A stretch of DNA of 64,000 bases, from positions 1,767,001 through 1,831,000 of the forward strand of contig CAUEEP010000728.1 of NCBI GenBank assembly GCA_958450365.1, given 5' to 3'. The position numbers were made by a program, and so were the translations under genes. The notes below the pieces were generated by a model. The model was not told where the DNA came from and searched no databases. It saw nothing but the letters and a program-made list of their open reading frames with translations. Shown one piece after another: positions 10,704 to 21,429 of the stretch (the first letter of the stretch is position 1; every line of letters starts with the position of its first letter). Source of the stretch: Mesorhabditis belari (taxonomy: Eukaryota; Nematoda; Chromadorea; Rhabditida; Rhabditidae).

Positions 10704-11913
10704 AATTCCAAGGTAATCGAGCCGAATAAATAAAATTAGTGCTCAATTATTCTCTTGGTTGATCCATCGCATCGCAGAGTGATCGATCGACGTTCGGTGA
10801 GGAGTTGAAGGGACAAATTGGCTTCTTTTCTTTAGTAGAGAAAGAAAAGAGGTGCCAAAAATGAGCCTCTTTTCAAATGATCGAGTGTTTCTCAAGTTTT
10901 CTTCTTTCGAACTCTAGTATTTACGGGTAGCTTGACAACAGCTGACTCTATTCAATGCTCAAACAATCCTTTCCACACCTTGCTGGCTTTAGAGCTACTG
11001 TAACCCTAGAAAAATATAGCTGATAGTTACTAAGTTTATAACTTATTTAACATTTTATAGCATTTTATTTTCGATTTGTTATTTGTTTCAACATTGAATC
11101 TTTATCAGTAGCTGGTAGTGCGATCAAAATCCCAAAAATCACTTCAATGCACGAGAAACTTTAGCTATTAGAATTTTGATTTTGAAAAGAATAAAAGGCA
11201 ATTTAAAAGATTTCCAGCATTATAAAGTTATCAAAATCAATGAATATAGATAACCAATGGATAACCAATTGGTAAAAGAGATTAAAACTAGAGTGTGTTC
11301 CTCGCGAGTAAGTAAATTACTCGAGTAAATTTGCATGATTGATTTTTTACTCCGTAATGCGTTTTCTAAAAAGTGCGTCTGCGCGAAAACAAATATAAAA
11401 GCAATTTTTTGCGCAGGTTTTGGGGAAGGCTAATTTCCGCAATTTTTTTTTGCGCAACAGAGCCATTTGAGCAACTGGGTCGTTTTCGCAACTCGCCATA
11501 ACTTTCTTCTAAGTAGGCCAAACTTTATGGTTTTGGTTCACTTAGAAGAGAGTTATGGCGAGTTGCTCAAATGACTCTGTTGCGCAAAAAAAAAAATTGC
11601 AAAAACCAGCCTACCCCAAAAAAAAAATCATTTTTTTACATTGGAAGGGAATTTCCCACCAAATCAGCTAAATGGCTGAGTATCTTTGAAAAGTGTCGTA
11701 TATAATGCGGGGCTCGTGATTTTTGCGGCATTTTTTTGCAATAATTTTTGCTAAACGTACGGTAATTTTTTGCCGAAGTGTGCGTTTTGAAAAACGCATT
11801 ACTCGCGAGGAAAACACTCTAACCTTTAACGTCACTCTAAACTCGTGCTTTTCACTGTTTACTTCTAGTAATTTCCCCCTTGAGCCTCTCTAAAATCAAA
11901 TTCCAAGCTATTA

Positions 11914-13140
11914 GCTTGGTAAATATGAAAGGTTATTTTTTACAAAAAATATTGCCCTGTCGTTACGAAGAAAATTCGCTGTCTAGGATTTTTCTCAATA
12001 ATATGTCAAAATGTGCTCATGTTTTTTTTGCAAAAACATTTTTGTTTTGAACAATATTTGTATTGTTTCAGCTCGGCAAAGATGGATAACCAAAAATTTA
12101 AAATCAGGGCCGCCATTTTCTTTGAATTCAAGTTAAACAAGAAAGCTACGGAATGCCATCAGAACATTTGTACTGTTTTTGGAGAAGCTACTCTTACTTA
12201 CAAACAATGTTGTGTTTGGTACGGTCGCTTCAAAACGGGAAACGAGTCATTGGAAGACGCACCACATGGAAAGCCGCCGATTACTTTGGACGATCAGCTG
12301 TTACTGAACGAGGTCGACTTGGATCCATCGCAAAAGTGTAGAAAATTAGCAGAAAAGTTCGGATGCACTCATGTTACCATTTACACGTTCTTGGGAAATC
12401 ATATCGAAGCGGGAAATGGCTCCCCCACGACCTCACAAAGTCACACGAGTCACCTTGAGCTCTGTTCTTCTACGTAAAGCTAGCCATCGTGACTTTTGGA
12501 AGTATTTTTTGACATCTGATGAGACTTGGCTTTCGTATGAAAATATTCAACTCTATGGACAGTGGCTGAGTTCGAAGCGGACCTCTCATTCTATCCCGAA
12601 GCCTCCGAAAAAGTTATGCTTTGTGTGTGGTGGAATGCTAAGGGATTGGCTCATTTGGAAATATTAGATAAAGGAGACACTGTTGACGGAAGACTTTATG
12701 CAGAACAAATGGGTCGAGTCGATCCAGCATTGAGGAAAAAGAGGATCGATCCATCGAAGGTCAGATTTCTTCACGACAATGCTAGGCCTCACATTTCAAA
12801 AATCGTCCACGAACAAATCGACAAGTTGAGCTGGAAACTTCTTCCACACCCACCATACAGCCCTGATCTAGCCCCATCGGATTACCATCTCTTTCGGTCA
12901 ATGAAACAAGCAGTTTCTGGACAGCAGTTCAAACAAAAGCAGGACATCGAAAATTGGGTTGCCAACTATTTTGCCTCTAAAAATCTTTAATTTTACGAGG
13001 ACGGTATTCGTGATTTGGGGCAACGTTGGAAAGAAGTTATTAATGCTTGTGGTGGATACATTTGATTTTGAAAGTGCTTAAATAAATTTTTCTGTTATGT
13101 TAAAAATGATCAAAAAAATAACCTTTCATATTTACCAAGC
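11914..13140 (+). mobile_element. Mariner element with decayed transposase
   Basis: Terminal inverted repeats GCTTGGTAAATATGAAAGGT plus a few more bases at both ends, TA dinucleotide at each flank (11912-11913, 13141-13142). Full length, 1227 bp, typical of mariner. It encodes the transposase remnant listed separately. Confidence 0.93.
12082..13063 (+). pseudogene. Mariner transposase pseudogene (DD34D type)
   Basis: Starts at ATG 12082. The N-terminal HUN/HTH region is readable (RAAIFFEFKLNKKATECHQN, CCVWYGRF, GNESLEDAPHGKP). The reading frame then shifts near 12400, again near 12560, and once more near 12987. Across the three frames all three catalytic aspartates are still visible: TSDETW, LHDNARPH, and SPDLAPSDYHLF, with mariner spacing. 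The tail EVINACGGYI ends at 13061-13063. The protein would be cut-and-paste transposase, but the frameshifts make it inactive. Length, if joined, would be normal for the family (about 330 residues). Confidence 0.93.
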
Positions 13141-13456
13141 TAATACTAATCTCTGCTAATATTTGTCTAGTTGTCTAAAGCTACTGTTTAAGCAAAATTT
13201 GTTTTAAAATAAACAGTATGCGTTTTGAAAAAACGCATTACTCGCGAGGAAAACACTCTAATTAAAACTAATCTCTTTTATTTATTTGTTAATGTTTTTG
13301 TACAGAATTTACCTGTTTCTATGCACATTTTTCCAGTTTTCTCAGGCTTTTCTCCTAAAATTTCTCACGCTTTCCCCTCAATTACCCTAAAGTCCTTGAT
13401 TTTCAACTTTACAACCGTCAAATTGCAAATGGATTCTTGAATTTCAGAATAGAAAC

Positions 13457-13608
13457 TTGTCTTGAGATCTGTCTTGAGGTCTGTCTTGAGGTCTGTCCTA
13501 AAATCTGTCTTGAGGTCTGTCTTGAGGTCTGTCTTGAGGTCTGTCCTAAAATCTGTCTTGAGGTCTGTCTTGAGGTCTGTCTTGAGGTCTGTCTTGAGAT
13601 TGTCTTGA
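13457..13608. repeat. 12-bp minisatellite
   Basis: Tandem AGGTCTGTCTTG with a CCTAAAATCTGT variant at regular positions. Just beyond it, GCTGAGCGCTTACCTAATCC (13619) recurs as GCTGAGCGCTTACCTGATCC near 14008, a short direct repeat. Confidence 0.88.
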
Positions 13609-14984
13609 GATGAAAATTGCTGAGCGCTTACCTAATCCAGATCGAAAAATTGCTTTGAAACAAAAATCCGACACACACAAAAAACGATGTTGTCAGTGTG
13701 AAAATTGGGTTTTTTTTTCTCACTCTCAATTCTTCGGCTTCAATTCTCAGGCACCCCATCTCCTTTGTGTGCATAATGGTGCCCCGATAGGTCCCCGGGG
13801 TCTCCTCTCATCTCTTCCCATTCTCTCACCCATCCCACAGCTGGCTAAAGCCTCTCCATCTCTGATTTTGAGGTTGAACGATTGAAACAAAAAGCAATCC
13901 AAGTAAAGCTTATAACTCTTTGCTAACTGTGACTAAGATCTATTTCATTTTGTGAATTCCTTTTGAAATCTTTACATTTGACAAGGGTTAGGTCAAAGAA
14001 TCTTCCAGCTGAGCGCTTACCTGATCCAGATCGAAAAATTACTTTAGAATCAGCTTTAGAACAGCTCTGATTCATCAAACCTAACGTTAAACTCTGTTGA
14101 TAAACTTTAGAATATTCATATTTCTTTTAAAAGCAGTTAAGTTTGAAAGATCTGTAAGTTTGTTGTACTCTAATTCAACAATAAGGCAACCAATTTATTG
14201 CTAAGCATTTTCATTGCATTTCTTCAAGAATACATTGACAATTTAAATTTACATGACTTCAATTTAGTATCTACAATATTGTAAAAAGCAACAAATATTA
14301 TGTTTTAAGTTTTTCAACTTTTCCAAGAACCTCTTCACCGGATCCAACAGATCTAGGTGTCCAAAAGGTCCAAAAGGTCCCAAAGGATCAGTGTCTCGGG
14401 GTGATTCGATCATTTCCTCTCCATTTCTTTATTCACCGAAGAAGAAGAAGAAGAAAATTGCGTGATCGCGAAATATTCAAGGAGCGATTACATTTTCACC
14501 CTTTCCTTTCCCTTTCTTTTTTTTTCTCCGTTTCCTTTACCTTCCGGTTTCTTTCTCGATTTGGGGAAGCTGTTGGAAGGGAAGAGAATCGAGAAAGAGA
14601 CCGGAATAGGTGGGAATAGGTGGGAATAGGTGGGCGGATTCAGTTAAAACAATTTTCTCTTCTACAAAATATATCTATCAAAATCATTTACTGATAAGAT
14701 TAACTGTAGAAGTAATTGTCTAAAGTAATTTCTAATGAATTCCATTCGGTTCTCGTTCTCATTCTCTGTTTCTTGATGTTTGTGATGGAAAGCATAAACT
14801 TTTCGTTTCAATGATTTGTTAAGAAGTTATTGTCGAGGAATGATCTTAATACAAAGTTCAAAAAAATCAAGGCAAATCGATTTCAGAATTTCTAGATCAA
14901 TTGATTCTAAATGTTGACAATTTTACTTGATTGTGAGATTTTTTAGAGTAGGATTAGAGTAGGATTTTTCTAAAGGCAACTCAG
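13609..14984. other. Stretch without a recognised gene
   Basis: Mostly AT-rich sequence. A short collagen-like reading (PKGPKGPKG) near 14360-14395 comes from a CCAAAAGGT repeat and has no supporting exons. A GGTGGGAATA triplication sits near 14606-14632. Confidence 0.5.
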
Positions 14985-15430
14985 TTCTAGATCTTATTCT
15001 CTCCATAGCTTCAGTTCTTGGCCTTATTCTCTCCATAGCTTCAGTTCTTGATCTTATTCTCTCCATAGCTTCAGTTCTTGGCCTTATTCTCTCCATAGCT
15101 TCAGTTCTTGATCTTATTCTCTCCATAGCTTCAGTTCTTGGCCTTATTCTCTCCATAGCTTCAGTTCTTGATCTTATTCTCTCCATAGCTTCAGTTCTTG
15201 GCCTTATTCTCTCCATAGCTTCAGTTCTTGATCTTATTCTCTCCATAGCTTCAGTTCTTGGCCTTATTCTCTCCATAGCTTCAGTTCTTGGCCTTATTCT
15301 CTCCATAGCTTCAGTTCTTGGCCTTATTCTCTCCATAGCTTCAGTTCTTGGCCTTATTCTCTCCATAACTTCAGTCCTTGATCTTATTCTCTCCATAGCT
15401 TCAGTTCTTGATCTTATTCTCTCCATAATT
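14985..15430. repeat. 30-bp minisatellite with 60-bp higher-order pattern
   Basis: About fifteen copies of a 30-bp unit (TTATTCTCTCCATAGCTTCA + GTTCTTGATC). In the left half, units ending in GATC alternate strictly with units ending in GGCC, giving a 60-bp higher-order repeat; right of about 15260 the GGCC form is homogenised. The minus-strand open frame (MERIRSRTEA repeats) reflects the 30-bp period. Confidence 0.95.
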
Positions 15431-15589
15431 TCACTTCTGTATGTCAGCCTTTAAATCTTCTTTTTGTATCGTCCTTAATTTTTCGAAATTCCCTTCTCTT
15501 GTTCTTTTTTCAAATTCTCGTTTTGATTTTCAAATTCTCGCTTTGATTTTCAACTTTTCAGTGTTCTCTATGCTTTTACGTGTGAAGCG

Positions 15590-18500
15590 ATGAGCCTCCG
15601 TGTGCTCGTTTTCTCACTTTTTCATCCGGAAATCATTTCTTCGTTCATTTTTGGATCAAATCAAGAACAAGACTTTTGCTATCAATTGGATTTGGAGAAT
15701 TGCTTTCGAGATATTTTCATGGTTTGTTTGAATGGAAAATGAGTGACGGTTGATGCTGGTAAATCCTTGACTAAAGCCTAAAGTCAACTGGGTTTATCAA
15801 AGCTTAAAGATTCAAACTTTTTTGTCACACACACATTCACATAATATTTTATTATGCATCACGCTTTTCCTCTCTTTTCCTCTGTTGGGAAAAGTTTAGG
15901 AAAGAAAAAATGGATCGATTAGAAATAGATCTTAGGAAATTATTGTTCTAGTTTATTGGTATAGCTATTGGTACTAAAAACTACATTGGTATAGGACTTT
16001 GAAAATTAAATTCAAAATTTACCATTTCAGGCAGTGATGCTCCCACCAGAGCGACGTGTTCGCGAGGTGCCTCTCTTCGCGAATGCAAATTTTTCCCGGT
16101 TTGCGAGGTGGAGAACTTTTATGTGAACTTTGAAATTGATTTGGCTCTAACCGGGCTCTAAAGCCGGCTCACTATTAATTCAGTGAGGCTTCAGGCTCAG
16201 GGGCTAGGCTTCTTATGGGCCAGGCTTCTTATGGGCCAGGCTTCTTATGGGCCAGGCTTCTTATGGGCCAGGCTTCTTATGGGCCAGGCTTCTTATGGGC
16301 CAGGCTTCTTATGGGCCAGGCTTCTTATGGGCCAGGCTTCTTATGGGCCAGGCTTCTTATGGGCCAGGCTTCTTATGGGCCAGGCTTCTTATGGGCCAGG
16401 CTTCTTATGGGCCAGGCTTCTTATGGGCCAGGCCTACACCAGACAGGCCAAGGCACAACCAGAAGCCAGACTAGAATCTAAGCTCTGTCAAAACTCTATA
16501 TTTGATCGTTATTTCAGAGACTTTTGATCTGGATGTTGCTTTTGGAAGAAGTTTATGTTTAAACTCTATATTTAAACTCTATATCTAAACTCTATATTTA
16601 AACTCTATTTGATCGTAATTTTAGAGGTCAACCGGCTCTCCGAAATTTGATGTTGTGTCACGATGTACGGCGGATAGCAATGTGTTTCACGTATCCCGGA
16701 TGCACTGATGAAATGGCTTCACATGTAAATAGCAAAAAGAGTTTACCATATTCTATATAAAAAGTTTTTTTTACAGAGAAATTTCGATTTCTTCAATTTT
16801 CTTCAAATTTCTTCAAATTTCAGGTGGCCGCCGTTCAATATCATATGGTTTTTGGGAAAAAATTGCCTAGTCAAGTGTTTCTCTCGTATCGAGGATATGG
16901 GAAACAGGTTTGCAAAACGTTTTTTCTTTTATTTTTAAAGAATCTACCGAGTTTTCGATATAGAACTAAACCTTTGAAAAAAAAGGATTCGGAGAAGGAT
17001 TTGAAGAGACCGGATCTAAAAATTAATAGTTTTTGATGATTTGGCTTTAAAAATGTGACCCGTTTTATCCGTTTTATCCGTTTAAACACTTGAAAATACT
17101 CGAGAAACACTTGAAACACTTGAAAATACTCGAGAAAGTACACTTGAAAATACTTTCATGTTTATCAAGATCTTTCTTCATTTATCTTTTTATATGTTTA
17201 CAAAGCTATATAGTCCTTAAATACAGTACAGTTTGGGGTGCGACCCGCTTTAACCTTATCATCGAGGATGATTTTGCTTCAGAATAGCCGAATTGCACAA
17301 AGGAGGTTAAATGGGTTTCCCCAAAGCGCTTACAACACAACAAGAACGCGCAGCATCCAACACAAGATTAATACTCGTCGGTGGCGACACAAATGTTAGT
17401 AAGCTCTCTCTACAATGGTAAACCAGTTATCTAAACAGGATTTAAAAACTGAAGTGTAGCAGAAAGTAAGTTGAATTTATAATTTTACTGTTTATTATTA
17501 GGTTGTCCAATAAGTAATGCGTGTTTTGACACGATTTTCAAAATATCACAAAATTAACAAAAGAGAACTTTATTAATCGATATATTCTCCACAACAATCA
17601 ACAACATTTCTCCATCGTCCGAGCAAAGAGTGAAGTCCGTCATAATAGAATGAAGCTGGTTTCGATGAGAAGAAATCGTCGAGCCATTTTTGCACCTCGT
17701 CAACACTTTTGAACTTGTGTTCTCCAAGAGCGTGCGCCATCGAACGGAACAAATTCGGCCAACTCACGAGTAGTTTGAGTTGGATCAGACTCAATGGTGT
17801 TAAGCAAAGCTTCGTTATCAAAAACGACTGGCCTTCCAGCGCGTTCCTCGTCCTCTAACGACTCGTTTCCGTCCGCAAATCGTTTAAACCAGCGCTGGCA
17901 CTGGCTGATTGAAATTGAATCCTCTCCAAATGCGGCACAGATAGTTCGATGGCAATCCGCTGCAGTTTTACCTCGTTTGAAATCATACAGCATTGATGCG
18001 CGGACAACAAACTTTTTGTCTTTCATCTGCAAAACAACATATCTATTATAAAACAAAGGCAAATGAATAAAATAATATATAAAAATAAACACAAGATGCT
18101 GATGATTAAAAAGAGCATATATTTGCTCGAAGCGATTTCGCAATAGTTTCGAAATAAGTAACACGCATTACTTATTGGACAACCTAATGGTACAAAACCA
18201 AAATGCAACAATACCTATTACAAAAACAGCATGCGCATCAAAAGAAACAACAAAAGTCCCTCAAAAGAGGGAAGGCAAAAAGCCACCCGCAGACCAAAAA
18301 ACAATTTTGGGAAGGGGGGAAAAAGGATGACGCGACGACGCTAAAATGCGACGCGAATAATTGCAAAATAGCAACGCAAATAGGAAGGAAACGGACGCGA
18401 CCGTACTCAAATAATAATTTTTAAAGAAAAATCATCCAAACTTTGATTTCTTTGTTGCAAATTGTACAGTGATAGTGCGAGAAATGGATCTGCATTCGAT

Positions 18501-18983
18501 GACGAGAAAGTGACGATGAATGACAGAAAACTTTTGAGCAAAGTGAGCATGGATAAGTACCTGTAGAAGTTTTCGTAGATGCTAGGTCGAATTTGTTTGT
18601 AAAACAAATTAAAACAAACAAATTGTAAAACCGGTCTCTTCAAATCCTTCTCCGAATCAAATCCTTCTTCAAATCCTTTTTTTAGACGAATTTCGTCTTT
18701 TTTTTTAGGTTTGTGATCAGGGTTGTTCACAATTCGCTCTCAATGAATGCAAATCGAAGATGAAAGCCAATCATAAAGATGATGAATCGATGCTCAGGAA
18801 TTTAGAGGAATTGGGTTAGCAAAAAATTTCGAACTTCTAACTTCTAACTTCGACTTTCAATTTTCAGCTAGCTCGGCGATAAACTCACCGGATTCCGAAA
18901 TGGGATGTCGACTGTTTAAGAGACAATTCAAAGAGGTGATTGAAAAGGAAAAATTTGATCAATTCTCTAAAGCAACCTCGTAA
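15590..18983 (+). CDS. Predicted cysteine-rich secreted protein, six exons
   Basis: Model: 15590-15721, 16031-16107, 16625-16724, 16824-16907, 18709-18814, 18868-18983; every junction is in phase and gives 204 residues. A TTTTCAG about 20 bp before the ATG fits trans-splicing. The N-terminus (MSLRVLVFSLF...) is hydrophobic and may be a signal peptide. Nine cysteines follow, at about residues 30, 38, 81, 90, 96, 133, 137, 145 and 180, giving CYQLDLENC, CHDVRRIAMC, CFTYPGC, CDQGC and NEC; the tail GCRLFKRQFKEVIEKEKF is charged. Spacing recalls nematode extracellular Cys-rich families such as the CPG4 domain or DUF19, but I cannot assign one. Intron 2 contains a minisatellite; intron 4 (1.8 kb) holds a deleted mariner and a zinc-finger fragment. 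Confidence 0.7.
16196..16433. repeat. 16-bp minisatellite in intron 2
   Basis: About fifteen near-identical copies of CTTCTTATGGGCCAGG. Because 16 is not a multiple of three, all three frames stay open and give the same repeated peptide (GQASYGPGFLWARLL), which is not evidence of coding. High identity suggests recent expansion. Confidence 0.95.
17501..18184 (-). mobile_element. Internally deleted mariner
   Basis: Terminal inverted repeats GGTTGTCCAATAAGTAATGC at both ends, TA flanks at 17499-17500 and 18185-18186. Only 684 bp remain of an expected 1.2-1.3 kb. The transposase reads on the minus strand from ATG 18026: KKFVVRASMLYDFKRGKTAA, CQRWFKRFADGNESLEDEE, then a junction near 17750 jumps to the C-terminal FRSMAHALGEHKFKSVDEVQ and WRNVVDCCGEYI ending at 17573. 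The catalytic core, including all three aspartates, is gone, so it can only move in trans. Confidence 0.94.
18421..18590 (-). pseudogene. C2H2 zinc-finger fragment
   Basis: Minus-strand reading YPCSLCSKVFCHSSSLSRHR followed by HCTICNKEI fits one complete C2H2 finger (C-x2-C-x12-H-x4-H) and the start of a second. A TTCTACAG acceptor-like site precedes it, but the reading ends in a stop soon after the second CxxC. It lies antisense in intron 4 of the cysteine-rich gene and has no partner exons, so it is best read as a captured or decayed gene fragment. Confidence 0.6.
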
Positions 18984-19202
18984 GCTGAACTGCAGTTACT
19001 TTAGCTTGAAGGTTTTTTTCACAAAAATGATGCTTTTAGTTGTTACGAGAGCGATCTGGTCCTTGTAGTCACATTTCAAAATGCACTTGTATGGAGCCCA
19101 CACTTAAAGCGGTAAGCGATTAATAAAGATCAATTCGTAATCGATTTGAGAACATGAACTTGTCAATAGCCACCTGATTTGCTTTTGGATTCATTTCATA
19201 TA

Positions 19203-19668
19203 CCGTATTCTCTCTAATAGTAGTGCACCCGGAGCGTCACCTAAATTCCTCAAAATCTCAAAAACCGCTTATCAAAACCTATCGATGTGGGGTCGGAAAA
19301 TGTAGCTGACGATGAGATCTTGTGGGGGATTAGAGTGTTGGACTTCTGGAGAAAACTTGGAAACCGTAAAATCGTCATCAACTCGGCTAACCGGGAAATA
19401 TTAGGGAAATAGATGAGTCTGATCTACTAGCCTAACCTGGAATGATATACCGTCTTCTCTCTAATAGTAGTGTACCCAAAGCTTCCCCTAAATTCCTCGA
19501 AATCTCGAAAAGCGCTTATCAAAACCTATCGATGTGGGGTCGAAAAATGTAGCTGACGATGAGATCTAGTGGGGGATTTGAGTGTTGGACTTCTGGGGAA
19601 AACTTGGAAACTGTAAAATAGTGATCAACTCGGCTCGGCGGGGTGCACTACTATTAGAGAGAATACGG
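19203..19668. mobile_element. MITE, CCGTATTCTCTCTAATAGTA family, with internal duplication
   Basis: Ends CCGTATTCTCTCTAATAGTA + GTGCACC in inverted orientation, TA at both flanks. A second left end sits at about 19450, so the element is a partial tandem duplication (GAACTATCGATGTGGGGTCG-like interior appears twice). Related pieces lie at 24308-24611. Confidence 0.85.
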
Positions 19669-19744
19669 TAATCCTTCTTTTTCAAACTTTCAAAATTATC
19701 GTAATTGATCTAATCGACTTTTTGCGTCTTTTGTATTAGTCTGT

Positions 19745-19804
19745 CGTAGTCTGTCTCGACTTTTCTATAAGGACACCCTCATAGAAAAGTCGAGACAGAC
19801 TACG
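19745..19804. other. Perfect short hairpin
   Basis: Two 24-bp arms (CGTAGTCTGTCTCGACTTTT + CTAT) pair without mismatch around a 12-nt loop AAGGACACCCTC. The size fits a small-RNA precursor or the joined ends of a deleted transposon; sequence alone does not decide. Confidence 0.7.
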
Positions 19805-20043
19805 CTAGGTTTTAAAAGTCGAAAAGAGATTGCAAGTTCAGTTTCCTTTTCCAGGGTCTCTCCCATTGTAATGTTGGGTGTGAGCACGAGTTCGACGCTC
19901 CCGATTCCTCAAATTCTCTGAATTCATCGATTTCCCTCATTTTCTTCGTCTTTCTGAGATTGCTTTTCTAGATTGAATAGAGATTTTTTTTCTAAATTTT
20001 TATCATTTCGTGCTTTCAATCGGCCATTTTTGGTTATTTTCTG

Positions 20044-20524
20044 GGAGTGGGACAAATGCGACCTTTTTTTTGCGCACCCGGACATTTGCGCACCTTTTTT
20101 TCCGCACCTTGCCCATTAGCGCACCTTTTTTCGCGTTTTAAAAAAGCTCTAAAAAGCTAATATTAACGAATTTCTATTCGAAAAGTTATTTTTTCTAGGT
20201 AATTTTAGCGCGTAGAATCGAAATTTTGGCATATCAGAGCTTGTGGAACCAATTTGAAAGACAAAACGGCTAGATCAAATTACAGAAAATTGTCTCTTTG
20301 TATAACGTCCGTCCGTTTGTTTCCACAAGCTCTGATATGTCAAAATTTGAATTCTACGCCCTAAAATTACCTAGAAAAACAACTTTTGGAATAGAAATTC
20401 GTTAATATTAGCTTTTAGAGCTTTTTTAAAACGCGAAAAAAGGTGCGCTAATGGGCAAGGTGCGGAAAAAAAGGTGCGCAAATGTCCGGGTGCGCAAAAA
20501 AAGGTCGCATTCGTTCCACTCCCC
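20044..20524. mobile_element. Palindromic MITE, GTGGGACAAATGCGACC family (copy 2)
   Basis: Same terminal sequence as 4821-5237 (GTGGGACAAATGCGACC, GCGCACC...GACATTTGCGCACC) and again fold-back along its whole length, but with a different central part. A direct repeat ATTTTCT(G) flanks it at 20036-20043 and 20525-20532, an independent target-site duplication. Confidence 0.87.
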
Positions 20525-20734
20525 ATTTTCTGATGAAAATTTGCATTTTTGTGCCAAAAGAGCTTTTTACAAGAGAAAAAATGTTTTTTTTTTGAGATTT
20601 CAAAGTTGTGTTGAAGAGACTTCTCGGTGAATATGATTTTTAAAAAAAACTAAAACCATTATAACTTCTTTTAAAGTTGTCATTTCTAAATTTTTATTTG
20701 AGACGAGGTTCTGTGATGATTCAATAAATAAAAA

Positions 20735-21200
20735 AAAATTAAAATTAATCTTTTTCTTTTTAATCTTTTTCTTTTAATCAAATCTTTTCAAATTATAAAG
20801 TTTTTTTATTAAGAAATAAATGTCAAGTAAAGCAATTGCGTTGAGACGTTTGAGACGAGGTTCTGTGATCATTCAATAAATGAAACTCAAAATCAAGCAA
20901 GACCAGAGCCAAGATACTGAGCCGGCTTGGCTGGCTACAGTTTCTTGGCTTCTATACCTGGAAGCTAACAATCTAGCAATGTCTGATTGATAGCAAAACT
21001 TGAGTTTGATTGGCTTTCTTATTAATTATAATAAATTGGCCCATCTTGATCATTTTTTTTTCAGAATTCTGTTTAGAAATGATCGAAAAAATCTTTTTTT
21101 TTTTAATCTTTTTAATTTTTTTAATCTTTTTCTTTTAATCAAATCTTTTTAATTATAAAGTTTTTTATTAAGAAATAAATGTCAAATACAGCAATTGCGT
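20735..21200. repeat. Direct repeat pair
   Basis: The AT-rich block with TTAATCAAATCTTTT...AATTATAAAGTTTTT...AAGAAATAAATGTCAA...GCAATTGCGTTGA occurs at about 20750-20855 and again at about 21100-21205. Confidence 0.7.
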
Positions 21201-21429
21201 TGATTTTTGAAAGTTGAAAAGTGCATAGAAAAGGCTGATTTTGATGAGGTCACGCATTTTTGCATAAGCTGTGAGGTAAAAAAAAGGCCTTTGAGGCAAA
21301 AAATGATCTTCATTTGATCACCAAAAGCTACGTAAAGCTGCGAAGAAAAAGAAGAAACTATTTGAGTATTTAACTCAACGTTTGAGCTTTCTGGATTCAG
21401 TTTTTCATTTTCTCTTTTTCAAATTTCAA

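Larger units (their letters stand above)
11289..13260. mobile_element. hAT-like nonautonomous element carrying a nested mariner
   Basis: The outer ends are TAGAGTGTGTTCCTCGCGAG (left) and its imperfect inverted copy TACTCGCGAGGAAAACACTC (right). An 8-10-bp direct repeat ATTAAAAC(TA) flanks them at 11281-11290 and 13261-13270. TAGAG fits the YARNG consensus and 8-bp TSD of hAT elements. The left half is strongly fold-back (GCGCAACAGAGCCATTTGAG versus its inverse near 11550) and contains a second internal end at about 11790-11821. The mariner at 11914-13140 was inserted later. Confidence 0.75.
16978..18680. other. Inverted-repeat-bounded insert in intron 4
   Basis: GGATTCGGAGAAGGATTTGA + AGAGACCGG at about 16983-17015 is repeated in inverse orientation at about 18633-18662, bounding 1.6 kb that contains the mariner, a C2H2 fragment and unassigned short frames. 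This may be one composite insertion or inverted duplication inside the intron. Confidence 0.5.

Noticed and set aside
14338..14400. Collagen-like PKGPKGPKG
   Set aside because: Arises from a short CCAAAAGGT repeat and is followed by no further Gly-X-Y.
14923..15426. Minus-strand 167-codon frame of MERIRSRTEA repeats
   Set aside because: The 30-bp period keeps one frame open; no domain and no supporting exons.
16183..16527. Plus-strand frames with GQASYGPGFLWARLL repeats
   Set aside because: All three frames are open because of a 16-bp minisatellite inside an intron.
17310..17422. Short frame MGFPKALTTQQERAASNTRL in the intron insert
   Set aside because: No family recognised, no splice context; left as part of the unassigned insert.
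18203..18424. Basic 73-codon frame before the zinc-finger fragment
   Set aside because: Lys/Gln-rich, no motif, adjoins a mariner end; probably noncoding insert sequence.
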